Translations under genes and position numbers: made by a program
Notes under the pieces: model-generated
Seen by the model: only the letters and a program-made list of their open reading frames with translations
The model's database searches: none
What the model was told of the DNA's origin: nothing
Shown here: positions 9,572 through 18,658 of the stretch, one piece after another
Numbering within the stretch: position 1 is the stretch's first letter
How the letters are laid out: every line of letters starts with the position of its first letter
Assembly: GCA_964609385.1 (NCBI GenBank)
Contig: CAZSSM010000009.1
Span: 61,288 to 125,287 of the forward strand
DNA length: 64,000 bases
DNA from: CAZSSM01 sp964609385
Lineage (GTDB): Bacteria > Planctomycetota > Planctomycetia > Isosphaerales > Isosphaeraceae
Direction of reading: 5' to 3'

Positions 9572-10801
9572 TCAGAAGGCTTCGGCGCTGATGACCTCGC
9601 GACCAGCGCGGGTGCCGAGCCCATTCCAGACCGGTTGATCGATCGTTTCAGTAATAAACTTAACCGAACCATCGGCGAAGGCAGTATTGACGCCGCCGGG
9701 GTGGAAGCTCCGCGCTGCGGCGTGGAAGGCCCCTTCGAATTGGAAGTGGGCCGACGAGCTGTCCATGTCGCGACGGCCGCAGTGCATCAGGTCACCTTCG
9801 GGAATCGTCGATTCGCAGGCGCCGATGAAGTCGTTGAACCTCGAGTTCGGGGTGTTTCGGGTCGAGAAGGCGTTGCCACCCATCGTCGGCATAACCCAGA
9901 CGCCCCGCAAGTCCCGGTAGTTGCCCGCGTTGTAGACGTCGCTGGGCGCCGTCTCATCCCAGGTCAGGATCTCGCTCAGCATGACTGTGTTGGAGGTCCC
10001 ATCGCGGACGTCCGCCAACGTGATCCCGCGACCAGACCGGACGGAGGGCGGATACTTGTTGATCGGCCGCGTCGAGAAGACGCCCAACATCGCGCGGTTC
10101 GGGTTGGGCGTGACCATGTTGTCCATGGTCGTGGCCATCGTGTCGCCGCCGAAGCAGGCCGCGTAGTTGGACCGTTCGAGGCCTTCCAGCCGGAGCGCCC
10201 GGTAGAACGGACTTCCGATGGCCAACTGGTGATCGGTGTCCGACGTCGGGCAGCGCCAGACGTCGAAGATCCGACCGCCCTGCGACCCGAATTGGGTCCG
10301 ACCCGCGTCCAGGTTGTCCATCGGGTTGGACTGGCGATATTCCTCGCAGTTCTCTTCGATCCCCTGACGAAGCAGGTCGGCCATGGCGGTCTGCTCGATG
10401 TAGGGGTGGAGTTGGAGGGTCCAGGCCGGGCCGAAGCATTGCGCCGCGTTGGACGATCCGCTGGAACCGCCAGGGAACTGCGTGCCCGAGACCCACCAGC
10501 CCGGCAGATCCTCGGTGTTGAGCACGGTGCCCTCCTCCAGGCCGCACGGGTTGGGGGGCACGATCTGCTGAGACATCTTGTCGACGCACGAAGGATTACC
10601 CGGCGGTAGGAAGCCGAAGCTGCTCTCGAAGTTCATCGCGGCCAGAGCGATTTGTTTGAGATTATTCTGACACTGAGAGCGGCGGGCCGCCTCGCGGGCC
10701 GACTGGACGGCCGGCAGTAGCAAGGAGATCAGGACCGCGATGATCGCGATCACCACCAGCAACTCGACCAGGGTGAATCCAGGACGGGTCGGGGACTTCA
10801 T
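9572..10801 (-). CDS. DUF1559 / type II pseudopilin-like protein
   Basis: The protein has 409 residues. The N-terminus is a class III prepilin-type leader: basic MKSPTRP, then G|FTLVELLVVIAIIAVLISLL with the +5 Glu, followed by PAVQSAREAARRSQCQNNLK. This is the standard planctomycete DUF1559 start. The C-terminus has the family's other hallmark, HPGGVNTAFADGSVKF, and ends in GLGTRAGREVIS. Cleavage by prepilin peptidase after Gly is expected, leaving a membrane- or filament-anchored protein. Planctomycete genomes carry dozens of these, often beside small lipoproteins as here. The exact role is unknown. Confidence 0.95.
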   Translation of the reverse strand: MKSPTRPGFTLVELLVVIAIIAVLISLLLPAVQSAREAARRSQCQNNLKQIALAAMNFESSFGFLPPGNPSCVDKMSQQIVPPNPCGLEEGTVLNTEDLPGWWVSGTQFPGGSSGSSNAAQCFGPAWTLQLHPYIEQTAMADLLRQGIEENCEEYRQSNPMDNLDAGRTQFGSQGGRIFDVWRCPTSDTDHQLAIGSPFYRALRLEGLERSNYAACFGGDTMATTMDNMVTPNPNRAMLGVFSTRPINKYPPSVRSGRGITLADVRDGTSNTVMLSEILTWDETAPSDVYNAGNYRDLRGVWVMPTMGGNAFSTRNTPNSRFNDFIGACESTIPEGDLMHCGRRDMDSSSAHFQFEGAFHAAARSFHPGGVNTAFADGSVKFITETIDQPVWNGLGTRAGREVISAEAF

Positions 10802-11520
10802 GGGAGACAGTTCCTAACAAGGAATAATTTGGCAGGCACGACATGGACCGGTGGGAAAAGAGATGGTCCATCCTAGTTTTAGCCGGAAGAGAATAACTGT
10901 GCACGAGCGAATTTGTGAAAAACTGTTGAACGCACCCGAGCATTCGCTCACACATTGAACTGGCCTGCATTAATCGACCGGCTTTCAGGAATTATCGTGG
11001 GCACGCCGGGACGGGCTGTTCGCAAGTTAACCGAGTCCATATCCAAGAAGTCTTCTTTGGGGTGAAGAGCAGATCTACCTCGATGACGAGGTGAGTCCGG
11101 CTCGATCATTCCCCGTCGATCCTTCGGAACAAGGTCGGACATACTCCAACACACAAAACGCGTTTGCGAACACTTTGATTAAAGGCCATGCAGACCCAAC
11201 GGGCGAAACCTGATCACTGTCGTCATTCGCGACATCGGAGTCGTCGACCAGGCTGCGATACTGTGGTTCGGTATAGGCGAAGCGGTCGGCTTGAGGAAAC
11301 CGTCGGGCAAGATCCGATCGTGCCGGTGAGACCGTTGTCGCCATTGTATCCCGTTCGAATGTCCTCTTGAATCTTTCTCGAGATCCGTCGGCGTCCTCCG
11401 GCTCGTGATATGTCACGAAAGAGTTCCTTCTCGACCTGGGTGTTGAGATCGGAACCGGCCGCGCGGGACGGACCCGGCGCGTCGGATACTATCGCCAGGT
11501 TGCTGATCGAAGGATCGACC
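10802..11520. other. Divergent intergenic region, 719 bp
   Basis: This separates the minus-strand DUF1559 gene and the plus-strand SdrD-like gene and should carry both promoters. A minus-strand frame from an ATG at 11344 to 11075 (89 codons) looks weakly protein-like but has no recognisable family and is not called. Nothing else was identified. Confidence 0.45.
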
Positions 11521-14500
11521 ATGCTCTTCGACCGCCAAGGATCACGACGGGATCGCTCGGAGCGTCGGGGTCAGACTGCCGCTCGGCGCCGACGCGGGAC
11601 GGTCCAACCGTCCCTGGATCACCTGGAACCTCGCCAGTTGCTCACCGGAATCCTCTCCGGCCAGGTCTTCCAGGATTTCGATGGCGACGGACTCTTCGAC
11701 GTCGGGACAACGATCACCAACGATGGAGATGGCGTCGTCGAAGTCGCCCAAGACGTCGGGATTCCCGGGGTCACCGTGAGCGTCTTCGAGAGCGGCGGAC
11801 TACCGATCGCCACGGTCACCACCGACGCGGGGGGACTTTGGTCGGTCAATACGGTCGGGACCGTTGGCCCCTACCGAGTCGAGTTCACTGGTCTGCCCGA
11901 AGGCTTCTTCTCCGGCCCGCTGGGTCCCGTCGGAGCAGCGGCTGGGTCCGGCTCGACCGTCCAGTTTGTTCCTGACGGCGACGTCGACAACATCAACCTC
12001 GGACTCGTCGTCCCCCTAGAGTTCGTCCAAGACAATCCGCTCTTGGCCACGAGCGTTTACGTCTTCGGCGATCAGATTAATGGCAGTTTCAATAGCGAAG
12101 ACGTCCTGATCAGCTTCCCGTTCTCCGCCGGATCGGACAACAGCGACCTCGACGACACCGATTTCGATCAGCCGACCGACAATGCGATCTCGGTGCCGGC
12201 CGACCAGATCGGCCCCACCTGGGGGCTCGGTTGGGATCGCTTCGACCGCATGCTCTACGCCGGCGCATTCATGAAGAAGCACAGCGGGTTCGGACCGGGC
12301 GGACCGGGCACCATCTACGAGATCGACGTCGACGCCGCGCTGGCCGACGAGGATGATCTCGACCCGGCCGAAGTCTTCGTCAACTTAAACATCCTCTTCG
12401 GAGACGAGGTCGCCGGGATCGACCCGCACAACACGGCCGACTTTTTGTTGGATAACGGCAACGTCGCCTGGGACGCCGTTGGGAAAACCGCCTTCGGCGG
12501 ACTGGACGTCTCCGAGGACGGCAGTGTCCTCTACGCGTTGGCACTCGGTAACCGGACCCTTTTCGAGATCCCCCTCGACGGGAGCGAACCACCTACTGCC
12601 GACGAGATCCGTTCGGTGCCCGTACCCCTCGACCCGCCCGGCGCCACCGATCCCGACGACATCCGGCCCTTCGCCGTAACCGTCTTCGACGGGCTCATTT
12701 ATGTCGGAATGGTCAACACCGCCGAGTCGACCCAGAATGCCGACGACCTGATCGCTTACGTCTTCACGGTCGATCCCGAAACCCTCGTGTTCTCCGACGC
12801 GCCGGTGCTCCAAGTGCCGTTGAATTACGATCGTGGGTCGGTCGTGATCCCGGAGAACGACGACCCGGCGCTCTCGGCTGATTGGCTTCCATGGTCGCCG
12901 GTCTTCGCCAACGTCAATACCGCGACCGAGAGCGACACCCCCCTCGTCTACCCGCAGCCCTGGCTCACCGGGATCGCCTTCGACGGCACCGACATGATCA
13001 TCGGGATCCGCGACCGCGCCGGCGATCAGGGTGGCAACCAGGTGCCCAGCAACCCCGACACCCCCGACGTCAATTTCGGGATCATCTCCGGCGGCGACAT
13101 GCTCCGCGCTGAGGGATCGCCCGAAACCGGCTGGACGATCGAGGACAACGCCTCCTCCGGTGGTGTCACCACTGACGGCCAAGATAACGGTCAAGGGCCC
13201 GGTGGCGGCGAATTCTACTTCGAAGACGACTTCCCGCAGTCTGACCCCGATGGGGATCCGGTCGTCACAGAGAATGACGAGGTCCTGATCGGTGGGATCA
13301 CAACTCTACCTGGCTTCCCGCAGGTCCTCAGCACCGCCTTCAACCCCACCCCACTCGATGGCGAGACCGAGGACGGTGGCGTCCGCTGGTTCTCCAACGC
13401 CGATGGCGAAGTCATCAAGAGCTACCGGATCTTCAACGGGATCAATGATGTCGACCGCGATCCGGGCGAGGATCCGACCGATCCGTTCTTCGCCAACGGG
13501 GCCGGCTTGGGTGATCTGGTCGTGCTCGCCGACGCCGCGCCGATCGAGATCGGCAACCGCGTCTTCCAAGACACCAACGGCAACGGGATCCAGGATCCCG
13601 ACGAGCCGGGCATCCCCTCGGTCGGACTCGACCTCATCCAACCCGGCCCCGACAACCTCTTCGACACCGATGACGACCTCTTGCTTGCCTCGACGTTCAC
13701 CAGCGCCGACGGCACCTTCGTCTTCAACGACGGAACCGATGGTGATCCTGACATCGATCTGACGCCCAACACGACCTTCCGGATCCGCGTCTTCACCTCG
13801 ATCGAGGAACTCGACGGGCTCACCCTAACCGCCCCGAACCAAGGGACCGGCCCGAACGCCGACCTGATCGACTCCGACGCCGTCGCGATCGACTCCTCGG
13901 TGATCGCCATTGACCTGGTTACCGGCAGCAACGGCGAGAGCAATCACAGCTTCGACATCGGTTTCGTGCCGCTCGACGACCCTGCAACGGCCGATCCAAC
14001 CGGCACGCTCGACGGCAACGTCTATGTCGACATCAACCATAACGGTGTCCTTGACGGGCCCGATTTCGGGATCGCTGGAGTGTCGATCGGCTTGGCCGGC
14101 ATCACACCCGACGGCGACTTGATCACCGCGTCCACGACAACCGACGCCTTCGGCAACTATGTCTTCACCGACTTGCCCGCCGGCACGTATCAGATTTCCG
14201 AATCTCAGCCGGATGGATTCCTCGACTTCTTCGACCGCGCCGGAACGCTCGAAGGGATCGCTGGCAACGACCTAATCACGGAGATCGTGCTCGACCCGGC
14301 TGCCGGGGCGGATCTCGGCGTCAGCTACAACTTCGGCGAGCTGGCGCCTCACCCGACGCTGCCGGCCTTCGCATTGCGGACCGGCGAACGGGTGGCCAAC
14401 CTGCAATTCCGTCAGACCTTCGATCGGGCCCGGTTCAACACCCGGTTCCCCTCGGCCGCGCCGTTCATTACGCGAGGCGAACTGCCGCAGTTCCCCGGTA

Positions 14501-14670
14501 CGCCGTTCTCGGCCCGCCGCCTGCTGGACGTCGTCCCGACGATCGGGACCCGCCGCGTCGACTTCCGACGGACCGCATCGCCGAGCAGCCTGGACACCAA
14601 CCAGGAAACCGCCACCGCTTTCCTCGCCCTCCGATTCGGTTTGCTCGATATCGCCCGCGACGACGATTGA
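11521..14670 (+). CDS. LEPR-XLL secreted protein with SdrD B-like domains
   Basis: The protein has 1049 residues from the ATG at 11521, which follows GAAGGA; the open frame begins earlier but without coding character. A basic N-terminus is followed by LEPRQLL at residues ~35-41, the canonical LEPR-XLL motif. SdrD/Cna-B-like beta domains are at ~43-135 (GQVFQDFDGDGLFD), ~673-765 (GNRVFQDTNGNGIQDPDEPG) and ~827-945 (GNVYVDINHNGVLDGPDFG). The central ~500 residues resemble a propeller-like region (WGLGWDRFDRMLYAGAFM; GGLDVSEDGSVLYALALGN). The last ~110 residues change character and are rich in Arg and Phe. It is probably an extracellular or cell-surface protein; Asp-rich loops suggest calcium binding. 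Confidence 0.9.
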   Translation: MLFDRQGSRRDRSERRGQTAARRRRGTVQPSLDHLEPRQLLTGILSGQVFQDFDGDGLFDVGTTITNDGDGVVEVAQDVGIPGVTVSVFESGGLPIATVTTDAGGLWSVNTVGTVGPYRVEFTGLPEGFFSGPLGPVGAAAGSGSTVQFVPDGDVDNINLGLVVPLEFVQDNPLLATSVYVFGDQINGSFNSEDVLISFPFSAGSDNSDLDDTDFDQPTDNAISVPADQIGPTWGLGWDRFDRMLYAGAFMKKHSGFGPGGPGTIYEIDVDAALADEDDLDPAEVFVNLNILFGDEVAGIDPHNTADFLLDNGNVAWDAVGKTAFGGLDVSEDGSVLYALALGNRTLFEIPLDGSEPPTADEIRSVPVPLDPPGATDPDDIRPFAVTVFDGLIYVGMVNTAESTQNADDLIAYVFTVDPETLVFSDAPVLQVPLNYDRGSVVIPENDDPALSADWLPWSPVFANVNTATESDTPLVYPQPWLTGIAFDGTDMIIGIRDRAGDQGGNQVPSNPDTPDVNFGIISGGDMLRAEGSPETGWTIEDNASSGGVTTDGQDNGQGPGGGEFYFEDDFPQSDPDGDPVVTENDEVLIGGITTLPGFPQVLSTAFNPTPLDGETEDGGVRWFSNADGEVIKSYRIFNGINDVDRDPGEDPTDPFFANGAGLGDLVVLADAAPIEIGNRVFQDTNGNGIQDPDEPGIPSVGLDLIQPGPDNLFDTDDDLLLASTFTSADGTFVFNDGTDGDPDIDLTPNTTFRIRVFTSIEELDGLTLTAPNQGTGPNADLIDSDAVAIDSSVIAIDLVTGSNGESNHSFDIGFVPLDDPATADPTGTLDGNVYVDINHNGVLDGPDFGIAGVSIGLAGITPDGDLITASTTTDAFGNYVFTDLPAGTYQISESQPDGFLDFFDRAGTLEGIAGNDLITEIVLDPAAGADLGVSYNFGELAPHPTLPAFALRTGERVANLQFRQTFDRARFNTRFPSAAPFITRGELPQFPGTPFSARRLLDVVPTIGTRRVDFRRTASPSSLDTNQETATAFLALRFGLLDIARDDD

Positions 14671-14682
14671 CTCCAAGCCCGA

Positions 14683-14711
14683 TAGCCGGGCAAACTCTCC
14701 CCGCCCGGCTA
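14683..14711. terminator. Possible terminator between convergent genes
   Basis: A 9-bp GC-rich inverted repeat (14683-14691 and 14703-14711) lies 13 bp after the SdrD-like gene and 27 bp before the end of the convergent amine oxidase gene. There is no U-tract on either strand, so termination efficiency is uncertain. Confidence 0.4.
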
Positions 14712-14737
14712 CTCATCCCCCCACTGGTCTACAAATA

Positions 14738-16363
14738 TCATCGAGATCCTCGGTTAATACGATCCCGAATCTGATCGATGACCCGGTAGGCCGAGAGGAC
14801 CGCGCCCTCCTGCCAGGCGTTGAGGGGGCTGAGGTAGTCGCCGCAGAGGTAGACCTGGCCCTGGGGCTGAGCCAGTTCAGCTCGGACAGTCGGATCGGCT
14901 CCGTCGTCCTCGCCGTGCTCGCGTCGGAATGAGGCCCAGGCGCCTGCGAAGCCAGGAACCAGGTGCCAGGCGACGGTGATCGGCCGAGTCGTTTCGTCGG
15001 CAAAGCATGGGTGAATCGCCTGGCCCGAGAGGCGCGCGGCGCGGATCCGGCCGTCGACCCCCAAGTCGGCGAATTCTCGAGCCGTGTCACCGAAACAATA
15101 GGCACCAACCAACACGCCCTTTCGCCCCAAGTATCCGTGCGAAGGATACCAGATCTGACGGATCTCGCGCGTCGTCCAGGTGATCCCTCCGTAGATCTGG
15201 TCGTCCTCCTCCCAGAACCGACGGTCGGCCTGCCAGGCCAACTTGGCAGCGGTCCCGAACTCGACTTCGCTGATCTTGCCCCGGAAAGCCGGATCGAAAT
15301 CGGTGTCTAGCGTCGCGAGCACTGGTAGGGCAAGCGTGACGACGCAAGCGTCGGCATCGACGACCTCCAACGTGTCGCGTTTGCGGTCGTGATAGGTGAC
15401 GCGGACGCTGCCGTTGCGGTTCCGGATCGATGTCACCGGGCATCCGAAGCGGATCGGGCCTGTCAAGCGCTCGACGAACGCCTTGACGATCTGATCCATC
15501 CCACCGACGGGTTGAAACATCGTCGGCTGATAGAGATATCGGTCGGAGAAGCTCATGGCTAACTGCCAGAACTCACCTTGCAGGATGTCGGACAGCTCGG
15601 TCGGCGGATGGGGCTCACCCTGACCGATCAGGTCGGGTCCCACGGCGTATCCGCCTCGCGTGGTTCCCTTGTATCGATGGTTATCCTCGGCGTCGAGGTC
15701 ACCGAAGCTCTCTAGCAGGTCGAGCAGTCGGAGGCGGTCGTCATCGTCGACCTCGTCGTCGAGCGCGCCTCGTCGAACGGCCTTGGCGAGCAACTCGGCG
15801 ATCCGGCCGCGAACGTCGTGGAGCAGCCGTTTATCGGTCGCACATACAGCAGGATCTCGAGTGTCGTCATAAAAGAGCGTCGCATGGTTGCGGATCAGGA
15901 ACGGCTCGAGCGCGACGTCGAACTCGCGGCAATATTGGAGCATATTGGCATGGTGATGCGAAATACGGCCCGGTCCGGCATTGAAGTAGAGTCCAGGGTC
16001 ATCGTCGAAGCGGCAGAGCTGTCGATTCTGACCTCGTTCCTCAACACGATCGCCGCGTCGAATCGTCCAGTTCCGCCCACCCGGCCGCTCGAGCGCTTCG
16101 AGGACCGTGCAGCGGTAGCCCAGTCGTTCGAGTTCGTAGGCTGCGGTGAGCCCAGCCACGCCCGAGCCCACAACGACGACCGATCGGCCCTGCTCGGTCT
16201 CGGTCCGCGAACCGGGATCGGGCCGACCCGGTTGGCCAGCCTGGCTCGGCTCAGCGAGTAACCCCAAGGCAACCATCGCTTCATAAACCGCTGGGGTCCC
16301 GCCCCAGAGGCCGATCCGCGTCAACAACTCGCGACGCGTCATTCCAACAGAGCCGTCCGACAT
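14738..16363 (-). CDS. Flavin monoamine oxidase family protein
   Basis: The protein has 541 residues from the ATG at 16363, preceded by GGAG; earlier in-frame starts would add unrelated sequence. A twin-arginine-like start (MTRRELLTRIG) suggests Tat export, though the hydrophobic stretch is short. The FAD-binding Rossmann motif VVVVGSGVAGLTAAYELE is followed by VLEALERPGGR, the signature of the amine oxidase family. The C-terminal FAD contact is QVYLCGDYLSPLNAWQEGAV. Members oxidise primary or secondary amines or amino acids with release of H2O2. The substrate cannot be told from sequence. It converges with the SdrD-like gene. Confidence 0.9.
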   Translation of the reverse strand: MSDGSVGMTRRELLTRIGLWGGTPAVYEAMVALGLLAEPSQAGQPGRPDPGSRTETEQGRSVVVVGSGVAGLTAAYELERLGYRCTVLEALERPGGRNWTIRRGDRVEERGQNRQLCRFDDDPGLYFNAGPGRISHHHANMLQYCREFDVALEPFLIRNHATLFYDDTRDPAVCATDKRLLHDVRGRIAELLAKAVRRGALDDEVDDDDRLRLLDLLESFGDLDAEDNHRYKGTTRGGYAVGPDLIGQGEPHPPTELSDILQGEFWQLAMSFSDRYLYQPTMFQPVGGMDQIVKAFVERLTGPIRFGCPVTSIRNRNGSVRVTYHDRKRDTLEVVDADACVVTLALPVLATLDTDFDPAFRGKISEVEFGTAAKLAWQADRRFWEEDDQIYGGITWTTREIRQIWYPSHGYLGRKGVLVGAYCFGDTAREFADLGVDGRIRAARLSGQAIHPCFADETTRPITVAWHLVPGFAGAWASFRREHGEDDGADPTVRAELAQPQGQVYLCGDYLSPLNAWQEGAVLSAYRVIDQIRDRINRGSR

Positions 16364-16764
16364 CGACACACCGTCTCCAGCCGAGGGGAAAGGCGAAATC
16401 CCCGCGTGCACCGCGAGCCCTTCAACGACGCGGCGTACTCGAGGATGGCATGGCGGGAGAGGTGGCTCGACTGAATATAATCGGCCCCGCGATGCGATTC
16501 GACCCCCCTCCGTGGAGCACTTTCCTTTCGGCAAATGGTACGCTCCACGCTCAGATCTATGGGTCGATCGTCGTGCAGGGCTCCTTTTCAAGGTGACCAG
16601 GCGGAAAGGGATCGGAGCCGACTGCTCGGCTCCTTAAGGCGACCGAAACGCAGCTTGATCCGGCAACGGTAACTCGGCTCGAGAAGGGATTCGATGGTTG
16701 TTCCGGAGATGCTCGACGCTAGGAGAACTTCGGGCCTCGAAAGATCTTCCTTCGCGTTTCCATT

Positions 16765-16780
16765 GTTTTAGCACTAAAAC
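16765..16780. promoter_or_regulatory. AT-rich palindrome, possible operator
   Basis: The sequence gttttag-ca-ctaaaac is a near-perfect 16-bp dyad in otherwise GC-rich DNA, the size expected for a small HTH regulator dimer. No regulator gene adjoins it. Operator function is a guess. Confidence 0.25.
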
Positions 16781-17312
16781 ACTCGGCCGAACCTGGACTC
16801 CAGCCTTCCTGGAACGCACCGCACACCCAATAATTTAATAAAAACATAATATATTTCTTGAATTAGAAAGACATAGTAGCCCAAAGTCTTTTCCGCCGAC
16901 AACAGCCTCGCCATGAAGCCCGAAACAGCAAGCCCGAAACAGCCGACCGACACCGCCAGGGTGTTTGCCCCGATAAGTGCCTCTCAGGATGAGGAGAGCC
17001 TGGCGGCCACCGGGTGGCACTCGGTCAGAGACCTCCGCCTCCGACCGACCCCCTTACAACCATTTCGTGCCATGCCTTGGGTTTTCCAAGGACCGAGACG
17101 TCCTGATCGACCCGCCAGACGGCGCGGTGGGGTTCGATCTGAGCGTCATGAGCCATAGGATGGAGCCTGAACTGCGTCGCGCCTTGCACGAGCTATCCTA
17201 AAAAAATCCAGAAGACAAACACGCAAAATTATCAAGGTACGTCATGACAAGTGGATGTTCGGGTCACGGGAGCTAAGGATAACTTCTCACTTCGAGCTGT
17301 TCCCAGTATCCG

Positions 17313-17519
17313 TCACCCCCCTGGGTCGAATACATCGTCTTCGTCGGCGGGGATTTCTCCCACGGTATGTTCTGCAATCCGCGGAACCTCCATCTCGTGG
17401 TGTTCAGCGATCCAATCGTCAAGCGATTCTCGGATCTCTTCTCGAGATTCGGCGGCCTCGGCAACCGCCTCGTCTCGACCTACGTGGCTGCGAGGCGTCT
17501 TCCGCGGTAAATATCGAGA
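17313..17519 (-). pseudogene. Remnant of a small HicB-like antitoxin gene
   Basis: A 69-codon open frame without a plausible start encodes a helix-rich acidic segment. It contains EAVAEAAESREEIRESLDDW, then IAEHHEMEVPRIAEH, then EIPADEDDVFDPGG and a stop. The pattern of a helix with regular Glu/Arg followed by a short Pro-containing linker recalls the C-terminal half of HicB-type antitoxins. The upstream half, which should hold the beta-sheet core, is not readable in this frame, and no HicA toxin partner is visible. Likely a truncated relic. Confidence 0.35.
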
Positions 17520-17625
17520 TCAGGGATCGTCCTTAGCGATCCTTGCGCCCGCAGGTCCGCAGAGAAGAGGGGGCACCAGGCTCGTCAACGAAGGTGGGCC
17601 GCGGGCACTCCAGTATAATCTCGCG

Positions 17626-18423
17626 TCATCGGCCCTTATTGAGTCGTTCGAGAGCGGCGCCGACCTGATCGACAATCGGCCGATCGGGCTGGGGCCAAAG
17701 CGTCAGGGCGTCTCGATAACCGATCTCTTCCAAGACCGCGAGATATTCATGCCAGTCGAGCGAACCGGGGGGATGGAACGATCCCCTTGGGTGACTGGGC
17801 AATTGCGACGGCCGATCGTGGTGGGTGAGTCCATCGTTGAGGTAGGCGTGTCGGACGAATCGGTGTAATTCGCCAACGGCCTGGATCGGGTCGACCCGGC
17901 TGAGGATCAAGGCGCCGGGGTCGACGCTGACGCCCAGAGCCGGGCAATCGATCTGCTCCAGGAGGTCAGCCAAGTCCACACCACGATCCCCGGCGGTCTC
18001 GAGAGCGATTCGGACGCCCTGCCGATCAGCACGGAGGCCCAGCTCGGCGATGGCCGTCCGATGAATCGCCCGAGCTTGGGCACGATGCTCCTCGGGAATC
18101 GTCCCGGCACGGAGCAGGATCAGGTTGGTCCCCAGCCGATAGCCGAGCTGACAAGCCTGCTCGATCCGGGACAGGCGATCGTCGAGCTGGTCGGCCGTCT
18201 CAAAGGGACGTCGAGTGGGTAGAGTCAATCCGATCAGGCGGAGTTCGGTCGTCCGAAGCAGGTGGAGCAACTCTCGTCGCCCGGTCTCGGAAAGACGTTG
18301 GGGGGCGAGGTCGTCGATGGCCTCCAGGATTACGCCCTTCGCTCCGACCGAGGCGGCTTCATAAATCGCCTGCTTGATGCGGGGCGTCGAAGCGATCCGG
18401 ACGCCCAAAGGAAGATGTGTCAC
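17626..18423 (-). CDS. Sugar phosphate isomerase/epimerase-like TIM-barrel protein
   Basis: The protein has 265 residues from a GTG at 18423 with GAGG seven bases upstream. The sequence matches the AP-endonuclease-2/xylose-isomerase-like TIM barrel. Strands ending in acidic or His residues include AKGVILEAIDD, LGTNLILLRAG, GVRIALETAGD, PALGVSVDPGAL and VRHAYLNDG, with a final GSLDWHEYLAVLEEIGYRD. The last motif is typical of family members that bind a divalent metal and act on sugar substrates. No neighbour points to a pathway. The protein is slightly short for the family. Confidence 0.82.
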   Translation of the reverse strand: MTHLPLGVRIASTPRIKQAIYEAASVGAKGVILEAIDDLAPQRLSETGRRELLHLLRTTELRLIGLTLPTRRPFETADQLDDRLSRIEQACQLGYRLGTNLILLRAGTIPEEHRAQARAIHRTAIAELGLRADRQGVRIALETAGDRGVDLADLLEQIDCPALGVSVDPGALILSRVDPIQAVGELHRFVRHAYLNDGLTHHDRPSQLPSHPRGSFHPPGSLDWHEYLAVLEEIGYRDALTLWPQPDRPIVDQVGAALERLNKGR

Positions 18424-18645
18424 GTCCGGGCCTCTTTGTGGGATTGATCGTCAAAGGCGTGGGAGGTCGGTTGCGAAGCCGCCCTGTTTGCCGAAGCACG
18501 ATCCGGCTAGATTGGTCTGACCAGATCGACCCTGCTTTGGGAACCGACCGACCGTCCGGGTTGGAACGGGTTCCGCCTGGAGCCGATGATCGTTGGACCC
18601 GCCGATCATTGTGACGACCCGCGACAATGGTCGTCTAGATCCTCC

Positions 18646-18651
18646 GAGGAG
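18646..18651 (+). promoter_or_regulatory. Ribosome binding site fixing the pabB start
   Basis: GAGGAG lies seven bases before the GTG at 18659. The alternative in-frame starts (TTG at 18593, GTG at 18611) lack such a site, so this motif decides the pabB start. Confidence 0.7.
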
Positions 18652-18658
18652 TCCCCGA

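Larger units (their letters stand above)
16364..17625. other. Long intergenic region, 1.26 kb
   Basis: This holds the upstream region of the amine oxidase gene, a short AT-rich palindrome (16765-16780), an AT-rich patch (~16825-16875) and a degraded small gene on the minus strand (17313-17519). Other open frames are short and lack ribosome binding sites or family features. Confidence 0.5.

Noticed and set aside
11075..11344. Possible 89-codon minus-strand gene in the 10.8-11.5 kb gap
   Set aside because: No family resemblance, weak ribosome binding site, and no supporting neighbour; left unannotated.
18593..18658. Upstream TTG/GTG starts for pabB
   Set aside because: They lack ribosome binding sites, whereas the GTG at 18659 has GAGGAG at ideal spacing.
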